The position numbers and the translations under genes were made by a program. DNA of 64,000 bases, from contig DATGFN010000019.1 in assembly GCA_035308965.1 (NCBI GenBank), positions 408,461-472,460 on the forward strand. Direction: 5' to 3'. Below the pieces are notes generated by a model, which saw nothing but the letters and a program-made list of their open reading frames with translations, was not told the origin of the DNA and ran no database searches. Of the stretch, positions 36,843 through 46,114 are shown one piece after another (position 1 is the first letter of the stretch; each line of letters starts with the position of its first letter). This stretch comes from DASYXZ01 sp035308965 (GTDB lineage Bacteria; Acidobacteriota; Terriglobia; UBA7540).

Positions 36843-37376
36843 ATGCCGGAGGCGGACAAACGAATCTTACAGACACCCGTGCTGGTGTTGAACGCCACCT
36901 ATGAGCCGATCAATATCACTGCCGTCCGCCGCGCCGTCGTCCTGATTCTCAAAGGCGTGGCGACCACGGAAGAGGAAAACGGCGGCTTTGTTCATTCCTC
37001 CCGCAACGCCATGCGCGTGCCCAGCGTGATCCGGCTGACCGAGTTTCGCCGAATCCCTTACCAGAGCCGCGCCCTTTCACGCAAAAACATTCTCTTGAGG
37101 GATCGTTACACCTGCCAGTTCTGCGGACGCGTTTTGCCCGCCAGCGAACTGACTCTGGACCACGTGATCCCTCGCTCGCGCGGCGGCCATACGGACTGGG
37201 ACAACCTGGTGGCCTGCTGCCATTCCTGCAACAACAAAAAGGGTGACCGCATGCCCGATGAGTCGGGATTGAAATTGCGCCGCCCTCCGCGTCCCTTCAC
37301 CCTGCACACCAGCCGACAGTTGATGCGCATGATGGGCCGATCGGACGACCGCTGGCGGAAGTATCTTTTTTATTAA
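36843..37376 (+). CDS. HNH endonuclease
   Basis: A 177-residue HNH nuclease. Early segment PVLVLNATYEPINITAVRRA is diagnostic of the broadly conserved stand-alone HNH family. The nuclease core is RDRYTCQFCGRVLPASELTL, then DHVIPRSRGGHTDWDNLVAC, with zinc cysteines C91/C94 and C126/C129, the metal-binding D106-H107 and the Asn of the HNH triad (N121). No associated intron, phage or restriction gene is next to it; the family is usually chromosomal and of unknown physiological role. GGGGAAAACAGT precedes the ATG. Confidence 0.93.
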   Translation: MPEADKRILQTPVLVLNATYEPINITAVRRAVVLILKGVATTEEENGGFVHSSRNAMRVPSVIRLTEFRRIPYQSRALSRKNILLRDRYTCQFCGRVLPASELTLDHVIPRSRGGHTDWDNLVACCHSCNNKKGDRMPDESGLKLRRPPRPFTLHTSRQLMRMMGRSDDRWRKYLFY

Positions 37377-37562
37377 TGTCGGCCTCCCGCCCTCAGCCCG
37401 CGACATTAGTGCGTGCTCTTGTTTTGCTGATGCCTGGCCGCTGAAGGCTGAACGCTCCAGTGGAAAACAAAAGCTGGCAGAATTCCCGGGAGTTGGTTAA
37501 ACTGTAAATCGTTCGGAATGCTTTAGCAATCACGCCGCTCGTTCCCTAAGCCGCAATCTCGC

Positions 37563-37655
<93 letters not shown>

Positions 37656-37754
37656 ATTCTCAGAGACGCAATTTATTCCCAGTAACTTAATCAGCTGATT
37701 TCAAGAGCTTAAGAAAGAGGGGTGGCCGTCTGATATTTGATACGGCCGCTCTTG

Positions 37755-39716
37755 TTACTGCGGGACCTTCAGGATTTCCACCAGCGCGTCGACGACTTGG
37801 GGATCATATCGCCCCAGGTCAGCTCCTTTGCGAATCTCGCCCAGGGCCACGCGCATGTCCCAAGCGTCCCGATATGGGCGCCAGGATGTGAGCGCAGAAT
37901 AAGCCTCGCAAACGCCTGTAATACGAGCTCCGATGGGAATGGCGTCGCCCCTCAGCTCGTCGGGAAAACCGCTTCCATTCCAAGCTTCGTGATGGTGTTT
38001 CACGATCTCGTGCAGGCGAGGGTCTACGTACCCGTGACGCCTCAGCAGGGAAACACTTTCTGTAACGTACTTCTGAAGCAATTTACTTTCCTGGTCCGTC
38101 AAACGCCCGGCGCGGTTCCAGATGTGATGGGGCACGGCTTCTTTGCCAATGTCTTGAACATATCCAGCTTGCAGGATGATCCTCTTCAGGTCGTCGCTCA
38201 ACTTCAAGGAGTCTGCGACCGCAAACGAAAGAAGCGCTACAACGCGAGCGTTGCCCACCGACCCGTCCAGGGCCTCGACGGCCAAAACCAAATCTTCCGG
38301 CACATCGATCAGCGACTCGGCGTGGTGAAATTTATCCGCCAGCGGAAGAGGGATAATCGACGGATCATTCCAACGGTCAATAATCCCGTTAACCTCATAT
38401 ACGGAGATGCGATGCGATTTGCCTTTGACCTGGATTTTTTCATACTCATCTTTCTTGATGCTGGCGTCTGCATAAGCGAGCTTGATTTCGTTCGAGTCCG
38501 GATCGAGCGCCAAAGCGCGTTCGAATTGGCTGATTGCGGCGGATGCGTCGTGCAATTGAAAACTGATGCGTCCCATTTCGAATAGGGTCTCGGGCGATTC
38601 CCCTTCTCTCGCGATTTTTTCTTCAAGGATTCCCAGGCGCTCGACAAGCTGGACGTCCGCCTGACGGCCCAAACCCATGTTGCGAAGCTTGGTCGCCCGT
38701 ATGCAATGCTCCACTCCCCGGTATGTCGGCTCATCAATATAGACCTTGTCGGGCTGGCATATTTCTTCCAGGCGTTTGGCCACGTTCACGCGATCACCTA
38801 AAGCGCTGTAGGCCTGGCGGCGCACGCCCAGCATCCCCACGATCGAGCTGCCCGTGGCGATGCCCACCCGCAGGCGCCAGGGCAATTTCAGAGTCCGCAC
38901 TTTCTGTTGCATCTTCAAACCGGCCAGAACGGCCAGTAATGCGTGACGGTCATAATCCACGGGCGCTCCGAACTCAATCATCATTCCATCGCCCATGTAT
39001 TTGTCGATGTGCCCGCGAAACAATTCAATCACCGGTTCCATCTGGCCCAAAAACTGGTTTAATTCCTCCAGCACCACGTCAGGACGATTCTGGTCGGAAT
39101 AGGCGGTGAAACTGGTGAGGTCGGTAAACATGATGCTGATGTCGCGCTTCTCGAACCGCAATTTTCCCTGGGTGGCCAGCCTGGCCACCACCGGGTCCAT
39201 GGTGGTGTAAAGGGTTTTCTCCACCTTCTCTTTCATTTCCTCCATCACCCGGCTGCGCTTGAGCTCGTCCAAAAGCTGGCGAGTCTCCTCAAACCCTTTG
39301 GCCAACCGCTCCTGAAGAGATCCCACCGAGGCGCTCGCCAGAATCAGAAAGCCGCCCCAAATGGCAATCAGCAGGAGCGCGTTCATCCGCGTGCCTTCCA
39401 CTGCGAACCAGGGCGGATAGAAATAGGCGAACAACGTGACAATTAAAATGCACATCGCCGCGCCCAGCACGGCTTTGCGCTTGCCCATGAAATAGCCGGC
39501 GGCCAGCACGGGGAGATAGAAGAAATTGAGAAATGCAATTTTGTATTCAGGAATGTAATAGAAAATCGCCGCTACCATAATGAGAATGAATGAAACAAAG
39601 AGGAATTCCAGATGGCGAGTGACGAAATCACGAAACTTGAGAGGCCAGCCGCCGGTCAGAATAGGAGGGATATTCGCTCCTGAGCCGCCGTCGGGCTGGG
39701 GATCGGTTGGGTTCAT
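37755..39716 (-). CDS. Membrane adenylate cyclase fused to TPR and degenerate HD-GYP-like domain
   Basis: A 653-residue signalling protein from ATG 39716 (MNPTDPQPDGG). Residues about 35-130 hold four to five transmembrane helices, then a helical linker, then a class III cyclase domain (about 190-330) with metal ligands D199 (IMFTDLTSF) and D243 (KYMGDGMM), adenine-selecting K239, and N311/R315 in GDRVNVAKRLE, so ATP is the probable substrate. A TPR-like segment follows (about 375-420), then an HD-GYP-like region (about 470-650) with HHHEAWNGSGFPDEL. The usual HD dyad reads Q521-D522, so the phosphodiesterase may be inactive or act as a sensor. This cyclase/HD fusion could link cAMP and c-di-GMP signalling. 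The frame extends upstream to 39815 without similarity. Confidence 0.88.
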   Translation of the reverse strand: MNPTDPQPDGGSGANIPPILTGGWPLKFRDFVTRHLEFLFVSFILIMVAAIFYYIPEYKIAFLNFFYLPVLAAGYFMGKRKAVLGAAMCILIVTLFAYFYPPWFAVEGTRMNALLLIAIWGGFLILASASVGSLQERLAKGFEETRQLLDELKRSRVMEEMKEKVEKTLYTTMDPVVARLATQGKLRFEKRDISIMFTDLTSFTAYSDQNRPDVVLEELNQFLGQMEPVIELFRGHIDKYMGDGMMIEFGAPVDYDRHALLAVLAGLKMQQKVRTLKLPWRLRVGIATGSSIVGMLGVRRQAYSALGDRVNVAKRLEEICQPDKVYIDEPTYRGVEHCIRATKLRNMGLGRQADVQLVERLGILEEKIAREGESPETLFEMGRISFQLHDASAAISQFERALALDPDSNEIKLAYADASIKKDEYEKIQVKGKSHRISVYEVNGIIDRWNDPSIIPLPLADKFHHAESLIDVPEDLVLAVEALDGSVGNARVVALLSFAVADSLKLSDDLKRIILQAGYVQDIGKEAVPHHIWNRAGRLTDQESKLLQKYVTESVSLLRRHGYVDPRLHEIVKHHHEAWNGSGFPDELRGDAIPIGARITGVCEAYSALTSWRPYRDAWDMRVALGEIRKGADLGRYDPQVVDALVEILKVPQ

Positions 39717-40004
39717 GGAAGATCTAATTATAAACTGTGCTGTGCCGTGTCGGTTAAACGAAGGTACTATAGCCCGGAAGAAAACGAGGAGCAATAGACG
39801 ACTTTCACCTGTCAATCGTCATTTCGTTTAATATAATCCATAAATATAATTTAGCTTCCCGATTAACCGCCAATAGATTTTGAGGTCTCGAGGCTTGCAA
39901 CCTTAAATTCGTACATACCGTAAATATATCCTTGAACTTTTTCGTTTTATTTTTGAATCGGATTTGACTTGAATATTGAAATCCGCCAGAAACTTGTATT
40001 CCGG

Positions 40005-42980
40005 CTACTTCAGCTTCTCGTACTCAGCTTTGGCTTCTTTCAAGATGGGGATGTCAGGATCGGCGTCTTTCCAGATGGCGAAAAAATCCTGGTAAGCAGT
40101 GCGGGCTTTGTCCTTATCGCCCTGGAGGGCATAGGCGCGGCCCAAGTCCAGATGGGCAAGTGTGTAGAGCGGACTCACGGGATCAATGCCGCGGTGGTCG
40201 ATAATTTTCTGATATTCGGCGGCTGCATTTACTCCATCATGGTTTGACAGGTAAGCTTGCCCACGAACGTACATTGATCCGAAATCGGCTGAGCCAGGCC
40301 CCGCGCCGAGATCGTAGGGACGTGCCGCCTCCAGTAGCGAGATGGCTTGGGCAGGATTATTCCTCTGGATTTCGATAAGGGCATGCGCCATGGGAATCGT
40401 AACGCTATTGAGTATTGTGTCGGTAGGAGAGTCCTTAGCGACATCCCCGATCAATTTCTCCGCCTGGGCTGAGTCTCCAATCAACGCGAGGACTGAAAAC
40501 ACTTCAGTCTTCGTCGCCTGATCCTGCGACGAATTGAGAGCCTTTGAAGCATGGTCGCGCGCTTGCTGCGTGTAGCCCAACGTCGCCTCACTGGAAGCCT
40601 CCGCCGCTTGCACGATGGCGGCAAACTCCTTGCGGTCAAATTGGAGGGCGCTTTTGACGGCTTGGATATTGGTTTCGTTTGCGAGTTTAATTTTTCCCAG
40701 CGCGAATTCAGACTGGCCGCGGATTAGGAGCAGAATTGACTCATCAGGCTTTCCGCCGCCCCACGCTATTTCGTGTTGTATTCCAGCTTCGTCACCACGA
40801 ATAAAATTCAATTCCAAGAGAAGGAGATGAATTGGAAAGGCATCCAGTTTCTGTGCCAGAGCCTTCTCCGCAATGCTCCTGGCTTCATCGTAGCGATTTA
40901 GGGCTAAGTATGCACTGGCGAGATTCTGGTGGGCGTAGACGTCTTTGGGATCCAGCCGCAAGGCATCGCTGGCGTTGGCCAGGGCTTTCTCATGCTGTCC
41001 CTCAGTCTGGTAGCGTAACGCGAGATTATTAAATGGGACGGTGTCTCGCGGATAGGTCAGCTTCCACGATTCGTAAACATCACCGGCTTTGTCCAACTGT
41101 CCCGTGACGGTGTCGTAGTAATGTGACGAAATATATAAACGCTCCCGTTCGCTGGCCCTCTCCTTAAGTTCAAACGCCTTTTTCAGAAAATCCGACGCGC
41201 GCTGTTTCTGCGTTAAATTGTTATAAACCACTCCAAGCGTGGCATAAGCCATGGCGAAATTGGGATCGAGTTGAATGGCGCGATCAAGGTGAGGTGCCGC
41301 ATTAACCTCGTCCAGTTTCATGTGGGCCGCTTCTCCCAGACTGAATTCTTTTAAGGCGTCAAGGGAAGAGGTGGTAGCCTGCTCGAGGGGTGTGGCGAAC
41401 TTCTGTACGGAGGCGAGCGACTCGCCCAATTTTTGACGGAGCTGGGTGGCGGCGCTGTCCAATGACTTCAGCACCTGCTCTTTGCTGTCGGCCTCAACCT
41501 GTTCCTGAGCCAGCGTGTCGCCCGTCTGCGCGTTGATCGCTCCCAGATTGATGACGTAATGGCTGCCCAAACTCGTGATGGAACCCGTCATCAGGGCCTT
41601 CACACCCTGGCGCTGGCAGATCTCACGCGCCACATCGTTGGTGATTCGTTCGTCCCCGGAACGGCCCATCAGACGTAACGCCTGCCGCACGCGCGATTCG
41701 GGAAGAATATTCAGATAGGGTGATTGATTGAGCTGTACGGTCAGAGCCTCTTTCAAGGTGCCGTCAAAAACCGCTTCGCCGGTGGTATTAACGAAATCCG
41801 CCACCACGATCGAATCCTTCTCGGTAAGGGCAGGTGCGCGGCGCAATCGGAGGAATGCCCCGACCGCTGCGATCAAGAGCAGTACGCCCACAGCGGGAAT
41901 CACCCATCGGCGTGAACGTGGGGTGGGAGTTGGTCCCTCGGCCAGACCGCTTGGCGGAGCGATTGAACTTGCGCGGGCGCTTTTTGCTCCCGACGAAACA
42001 CGGTTCGGCAAATCAGGTTGAAGGCGGGCGGCGCCCGCCCCTCCGGAGGGCGAGGGCGGAGCAAGCCCCGCCCCCACGGCCGAGGCCACACTCGCGCTGC
42101 GCCCGGAATCCGTATCGCGCTTCAAGCGCCTGAGATCCGTTCGGATTTCGGAGGCGTTCTGGTAACGCATCTCGCGATCTTTTTCCAAGGCCTTGTTGAT
42201 GATGCGTTCCATATCGTCGGGCAGGTCGGGATTCAGGCGCAGGAGAGACGGCGGAGTTTTGTGGAGAATGCTGTCAAATATCGCCGCGGTCGTGGTTCCC
42301 GAAAATGCGGGACGCCCGGTGGCCATTTCATAAAGAACGAGCCCGAAGGAAAAGAGGTCAGTGCGCGCGTCGAGTTCTTCGCCCATTGCCTGCTCGGGGG
42401 ACATGTAGGCTACAGTCCCCATCGAAGTGCCGGGGCTGGTCAAGTGCTCCTCGGCGGTTGCCACGGTGGGCATGGCGGAATCTGCCGCGGGCGTGTCGTA
42501 CCGGCCGGACTGGATAACTTTTGCCAGCCCGAAATCCAGCACCTTGGCTTGTCCGCGTTTGGTGATGAAAATGTTCGCCGGCTTGATGTCTCGATGGACA
42601 ATTCCTTTGGCGTGCGCGGCGTCCAGGGCGTCGGCAATCTGGATGGAAAGTTCCAAAAGCTCTTCGGGCTTAAACGGTTTCCCGGCAATGCGATGCTTCA
42701 GGGTCTGCCCTTCAAGCAATTGCATGGCGATAAAGGGCTGCCCGTCGGCTTCATCAATTTCGTGGATGGTGCAAATGTTCGGATGGTCCAGTGCAGAGGC
42801 GGCGCGGGCTTCACGCTTAAAGCGTTCAAGGGCCTGCGCGTCACCGGCCAGCGCATCGGGAAGAAACTTGAGGGCCACGAAGCGGCCGAGTTTCAGGTCC
42901 TCGGCCTTATAGACCACACCCATCCCGCCGCCGCCAAGTTTTTCAATGATTCGATAATGGGAAATCGTTTCGCCGATCAA
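40005..42980 (-). CDS. Transmembrane Ser/Thr protein kinase with TolB-like and TPR extracytoplasmic region
   Basis: A 991-residue PknB-type kinase. The catalytic domain (1-270) keeps GGGGMG (16-21), K38, HRD (129-131) and DFG (149-151). A low-complexity Pro/Ala/Ser linker of about 90 residues follows, then a single membrane helix (WVIPAVGVLLLIAAVGAFL). The external part begins with a TolB-N-like segment (KDSIVVADFVNTTGEAVFDG) and continues as at least six TPRs (for example HLDRAIQLDPNFAMAYATLG, LAYADAS-like repeats, NALRLDPKDVYAHQNLASAY). The architecture is very common in Acidobacteriota. It probably senses and transmits envelope status. It is transcribed alone, tail-to-head with the cyclase gene. 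Confidence 0.93.
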   Translation of the reverse strand: MIGETISHYRIIEKLGGGGMGVVYKAEDLKLGRFVALKFLPDALAGDAQALERFKREARAASALDHPNICTIHEIDEADGQPFIAMQLLEGQTLKHRIAGKPFKPEELLELSIQIADALDAAHAKGIVHRDIKPANIFITKRGQAKVLDFGLAKVIQSGRYDTPAADSAMPTVATAEEHLTSPGTSMGTVAYMSPEQAMGEELDARTDLFSFGLVLYEMATGRPAFSGTTTAAIFDSILHKTPPSLLRLNPDLPDDMERIINKALEKDREMRYQNASEIRTDLRRLKRDTDSGRSASVASAVGAGLAPPSPSGGAGAARLQPDLPNRVSSGAKSARASSIAPPSGLAEGPTPTPRSRRWVIPAVGVLLLIAAVGAFLRLRRAPALTEKDSIVVADFVNTTGEAVFDGTLKEALTVQLNQSPYLNILPESRVRQALRLMGRSGDERITNDVAREICQRQGVKALMTGSITSLGSHYVINLGAINAQTGDTLAQEQVEADSKEQVLKSLDSAATQLRQKLGESLASVQKFATPLEQATTSSLDALKEFSLGEAAHMKLDEVNAAPHLDRAIQLDPNFAMAYATLGVVYNNLTQKQRASDFLKKAFELKERASERERLYISSHYYDTVTGQLDKAGDVYESWKLTYPRDTVPFNNLALRYQTEGQHEKALANASDALRLDPKDVYAHQNLASAYLALNRYDEARSIAEKALAQKLDAFPIHLLLLELNFIRGDEAGIQHEIAWGGGKPDESILLLIRGQSEFALGKIKLANETNIQAVKSALQFDRKEFAAIVQAAEASSEATLGYTQQARDHASKALNSSQDQATKTEVFSVLALIGDSAQAEKLIGDVAKDSPTDTILNSVTIPMAHALIEIQRNNPAQAISLLEAARPYDLGAGPGSADFGSMYVRGQAYLSNHDGVNAAAEYQKIIDHRGIDPVSPLYTLAHLDLGRAYALQGDKDKARTAYQDFFAIWKDADPDIPILKEAKAEYEKLK

Positions 42981-43259
42981 TGTTCAGTATCCAGTTAAGC
43001 GGAGTCAACCGAAACCGGAGTGTGATTTGTATTCTTTCCCGGAAACCCTCCGGGCAGGTGAGAGTTTACACTGAGTCTGGGGGTGAGGGCTAGGGTGAAA
43101 GACCAGGGAGGTCTGGGCGAAGCAAAGAAGCCCGGCATTTAAGCATTAGGCGCTTCTGGGATTCTTCGTCGGTCGCCGCGGCTGAAAGTCCGCCGATATT
43201 TATGGCGGGCGATCTCCTCAGAATGACATTTTTCGTCAGCCTGCAAAGCACTGGCGCGC

Positions 43260-43568
43260 TTACTTGCCGCGGCCAGCGCTTTGCCCCGATCGCGCCTTCG
43301 AGGCTTTCCGTTTCTTGGAGGTCGACTTCCAACTTGCGGCTCGCAATTTCTTTTTGGCGCGCTTGTAGAGCTTTTGAGTCGCAGCCAGCGTGCTTTTGCT
43401 CACCGAGTGGGTAATCGTTTCAATTTCTTTGGCTGCGCCCTCCGCCCTGGCCACAGCCGTACCAAATGTAGAACCGACTGTGCGGGCCACTCCCACCAAC
43501 GTAATGTCACCCTGCCCGGGACTCTCTGTCGATTTCCCAATTGCTTTCGTTCTTTTTTTGGCGGACAC
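43260..43568 (-). CDS. Hypothetical small basic protein
   Basis: A 102-residue Lys/Arg/Ser-rich protein starting at a GTG (43568) with AGGAG a few bases upstream, which supports a real gene. The central part (SKSTLAATQKLYKRAKKKLR) is amphipathic and the C-terminal tail is highly basic. It has no domain that I recognise; a DNA-binding or ribosome-associated role would be guesswork. It lies 81 bp downstream of the CsbD gene on the same strand and may share its stress-related transcript. Confidence 0.6.
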   Translation of the reverse strand: MSAKKRTKAIGKSTESPGQGDITLVGVARTVGSTFGTAVARAEGAAKEIETITHSVSKSTLAATQKLYKRAKKKLRAASWKSTSKKRKASKARSGQSAGRGK

Positions 43569-43649
43569 TCCGACTCCTCTAGATCCTTTTGCAAAGACCT
43601 ACGCTCGAAGCACTCACGTCGAGACGGGACATCACTTTTGGTGAGTAGT

Positions 43650-43829
43650 TCAAAGTCCTACTGCTTTTTCCACTTGCCCCAGGACTTGTTGAGCCTTCCC
43701 CACTCTCTTTTCACGCCTGCCTTTGGCTTCCAATTTAGTATTCTTGGCAAGCTTCCCCGCTTTTTCTTTCACGCTACCCTTCAACTCGCGCATCTTACCT
43801 TTCACTTTGTTCTTAGTGCTGCGTTTCAT
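43650..43829 (-). CDS. CsbD family stress protein
   Basis: A 59-residue CsbD-like protein, MKRSTKNKVKGKMRELKGS followed by VKEKAGKLAKNTKLEAKGR, the typical lysine-rich repeat of the family. ATG 43829 follows GGAGGGAAT, an excellent ribosome-binding site; the frame extends slightly upstream to 43856. CsbD proteins accumulate under general stress (sigma-B in Bacillus); their molecular role is unknown. It likely forms a transcript with the small basic protein gene at 43260-43568. Confidence 0.88.
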   Translation of the reverse strand: MKRSTKNKVKGKMRELKGSVKEKAGKLAKNTKLEAKGRREKRVGKAQQVLGQVEKAVGL

Positions 43830-44054
43830 ATTCCCTCCTATCCTCGTGCTTGCCACCCTTCAAGTTGGGCCCTGATGGCAGGTGATACGGGTGCCAAGCC
43901 AGCCCTGCCCTACCGCGACAGAGGATACCAAGTTAAATCCCGTCTGTCTGTCAAAATCTTCAGGCCCTCAAGAACACTTCTATGGGGCAAACCCGTGAAG
44001 AACCAAAAGCCCATGATGATCGGACCAACCGCGACTTACCGTCGGCACAAGGGT

Positions 44055-44220
44055 AGTGTTGTCATTTGCCCGCCGCGGGAACTCCCGCGCGCCGTCATTC
44101 CCGCGAAAGCGGTAATCTAGTGCCGCCAGGGCGGCCGCGTTTCCAATGATTCAGGAAAATGGCTTCCCGCTTTCGCGGGAATGACTGCCTGTCGGAGCGT
44201 CTGCGCTTGGCAAATGACAC
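44055..44220. mobile_element. MITE-like palindromic element, copy 1
   Basis: A perfect 19-bp inverted repeat (44094-44112 and 44167-44185, GTCATTCCCGCGAAAGCGG and its complement) is nested inside approximate outer repeats TGTCATTTGCC (near 44060) and GGCAAATGACA (near 44210). A related copy lies at 57577-57736. No transposase gene is inside. It lies in the 583-bp gap before the Crp/Fnr gene, which otherwise shows no gene. Confidence 0.7.
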
Positions 44221-44412
44221 CAATACCCGGCTCATGGATGCACCGGCTCATGGATGCACTTGTCAACGAATGCGTGAAAGTATAAACTAGGCACCATGTC
44301 CTCGTAGTACCCACAGGCATTATCGCGCGGAGAGGACATCAATTCCGGGCCGTTTAGATTAGTTCAGGATCGACAAACTTCTTTAAGGCCGTGCCGCCGG
44401 ATCGGAGATATT

Positions 44413-45066
44413 GTGCCTGCCAAGCGATCTATAATGTTCACTCCCCGGGCCTTCCTCGCCGTATTGGAGACGGGAAAATCCGTCAAGGCGTACCGAAACG
44501 GGCAATCCATTTTCAAGCAAGGAGACCCGGCGGATGCGGTTTTTTATCTTGAAAGCGGCAAGGTAAAACTAACCGTTTTATCCGGCAGCGGAAAAGGGGC
44601 TGTGATCGCCATAATGGAGCCAGGCAGTTTCTTTGGTGAAGGCTGCCTGGCCGGCCAGCCACTCCGCATGGCTACGGCAACCGCCATCGACCGCGTGACT
44701 GCGGTTCGCGTTCAGAAGAAAACCATGTTGCGCCTTCTCCACGAAAAACCCGACTTCGCTGAATCATTTACCACCCACCTGCTTTTGCGCAATATTCGGA
44801 TTGAGGAGGATTTGGTGGATCAACTGTTCAACTCCAGCGAGAAACGGCTGGCTCGGATCCTTCTGCTGCTGGCCCACTTTGGCAAGGAATCGAAGCCGGA
44901 GCCGGTGGTCACGCAGCTCAGCCAGGAGACCCTGGCCGGAATGATCGGCACCACGCGCTCCCGGGTGAGTTACTTCATGAACAAATTCCGGAAGCTCGGC
45001 TTTATAAAATACAATGGCGGCCTCTGTGTGCACAGCTCGCTACTCAACGTGGTTCTCCACGACTAA
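44413..45066 (+). CDS. Crp/Fnr family transcriptional regulator
   Basis: A 217-residue regulator. An N-terminal cyclic-nucleotide-binding-type beta-roll (residues about 20-130: YRNGQSIFKQGDPADAVFYL; IAIMEPGSFFGEGCLAGQPL) joins a C-terminal winged HTH (about 165-205: LSQETLAGMIGTTRSRVSYF, then MNKFRKLGFIKYNGG). The family's glycine-rich phosphate-binding segment is replaced by FFGEGCLAGQPLRMATATA, resembling Crp-like acidobacterial proteins with uncertain ligand. GTG 44413 follows GGAGAT. A near-perfect palindrome lies 33 bp after its stop and may be its operator for the downstream gene. Confidence 0.92.
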   Translation: MPAKRSIMFTPRAFLAVLETGKSVKAYRNGQSIFKQGDPADAVFYLESGKVKLTVLSGSGKGAVIAIMEPGSFFGEGCLAGQPLRMATATAIDRVTAVRVQKKTMLRLLHEKPDFAESFTTHLLLRNIRIEEDLVDQLFNSSEKRLARILLLLAHFGKESKPEPVVTQLSQETLAGMIGTTRSRVSYFMNKFRKLGFIKYNGGLCVHSSLLNVVLHD

Positions 45067-45098
45067 TCCCTGCCGGAAGACCCTCTAGAATTTATTTT

Positions 45099-45126
45099 CG
45101 TGTGTGTTCAATTTTGAACATACACG
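45099..45126. promoter_or_regulatory. Near-perfect 28-bp palindrome, operator or terminator candidate
   Basis: CGTGTGTGTTCAA (45099-45111), spacer TT, then TTGAACATACACG (45114-45126): 13-bp arms with one mismatch. The core TGTTCAA-TT-TTGAACA resembles a dimeric activator site more than a terminator: the loop would be only 2 nt and there is no T-run after it. It lies between the Crp/Fnr gene and the second ECF sigma gene. Confidence 0.6.
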
Positions 45127-45329
45127 CCTTTCACACCCTGTCATCTTGGACTCAGGCGGAGTACGGGAGGCTCGTGTAATGGTAGGTGAGGGCCGCTGAA
45201 TCGTGAATTCCTCCTGTCAATCTGCGGGAGCAATTCCTGGGAAGTTTCTCAGCGCCGCATGAAGAAAGTCCTGAGACCCGCGCACCGAACAGTTGAAGTA
45301 TTCGGGGTGGCGTAAAGGGATGGGTGCAA

Positions 45330-45983
45330 ATGGGTATTAGCTTAGCCAATGAGGATTTTGTATTAGCTCAAGCCCGGGCTGGCAGTGGGAAGGCGTTTGA
45401 GACGCTTATCGGACCCTACCATCACAGCCTCTATCGTCGCGCCTTGAAAATGACCAACAATGAGGAGGATGCGGAAGACATCGTTCAAGACGCGGAATGG
45501 AAAGCCTTCTGCAGACTCAACCAGTTTCAGGGCAGTTCCAGCTTTTGTACGTGGATGATGCGAATCGTCATCAACGAGTCCCTGATGAAGTTGCGGAAGC
45601 GCCGATTCAACATGGAAACCGAGTCTTTGGACTCAGTCCTTTGGAGCGGAAAGCATATGGATTTCCATTGGGACCGGCATCCGGGAGATCAGCCCGACCT
45701 TTCATATACGAGGATCGAGTTAAATAGCATTTTAGATCGTGCCCTCTCGGGTCTAAGCCCGTCACTAAGTTCGACGTTCAAGCTGTGCTACGTGGAGGGC
45801 TATACCCCTCGTGAAGTTGCCGCGATGCTCGACCTTAGTGTAGCCGCCATTAAATCACGACTCCTCCGAGCTCGCCGAAGAGTAAGTAGACGCCTACGAG
45901 CAATCCTGCAACCTTCCGCCAATACTCCTCGCCGCACGACGAAGCTGGAGCCGGAGGGTAATCCGACAGGGCCGGCAAATTGA
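45330..45983 (+). CDS. ECF-type RNA polymerase sigma factor (second copy)
   Basis: A 217-residue ECF sigma factor. Region 2 is seen in FETLIGPYHHSLYRRALKMT, EEDAEDIVQDAEWKAFCRLN and SSFCTWMMRIVINESLMKLR; region 4 in LSSTFKLCYVEGYTPREVAA followed by MLDLSVAAIKSRLLRARRRV. ATG 45330 is 9 nt after AAAGGGA; GTG 45324 is too close. Its NESLMKLRKRR motif parallels the sigma factor at 34385. Unlike that one, it has no adjacent anti-sigma gene. The tail (about 25 residues) is Pro/Thr-rich. The upstream palindrome may place it under Crp/Fnr control. Confidence 0.92.
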   Translation: MGISLANEDFVLAQARAGSGKAFETLIGPYHHSLYRRALKMTNNEEDAEDIVQDAEWKAFCRLNQFQGSSSFCTWMMRIVINESLMKLRKRRFNMETESLDSVLWSGKHMDFHWDRHPGDQPDLSYTRIELNSILDRALSGLSPSLSSTFKLCYVEGYTPREVAAMLDLSVAAIKSRLLRARRRVSRRLRAILQPSANTPRRTTKLEPEGNPTGPAN

Positions 45984-46079
45984 GCCGGCAGCTCCAACCC
46001 CACTTGGAGGCTTGTTTAAATCACGTCTGAGGTTTGAACCAAAACCGAATCATCTAACAGCCGCACTCCTAGCCGAACC

Positions 46080-46108
46080 TTGACACTTTCTACAGTTTTC
46101 CGTATAAT
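46080..46108 (+). promoter_or_regulatory. Perfect consensus sigma-70 promoter for the RlpA-like gene
   Basis: TTGACA at 46080-46085 and TATAAT at 46103-46108, both 6/6 matches, are separated by exactly 17 bp. This is the strongest promoter match I found in the window. The predicted transcription start near 46115 leaves a leader of about 90 nt. Confidence 0.85.
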
Positions 46109-46114
46109 TTCCTC

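Noticed and set aside
42018..42998. 326-codon plus-strand frame opposite the kinase domain
   Set aside because: Antisense to an intact kinase catalytic domain with no recognisable motifs.
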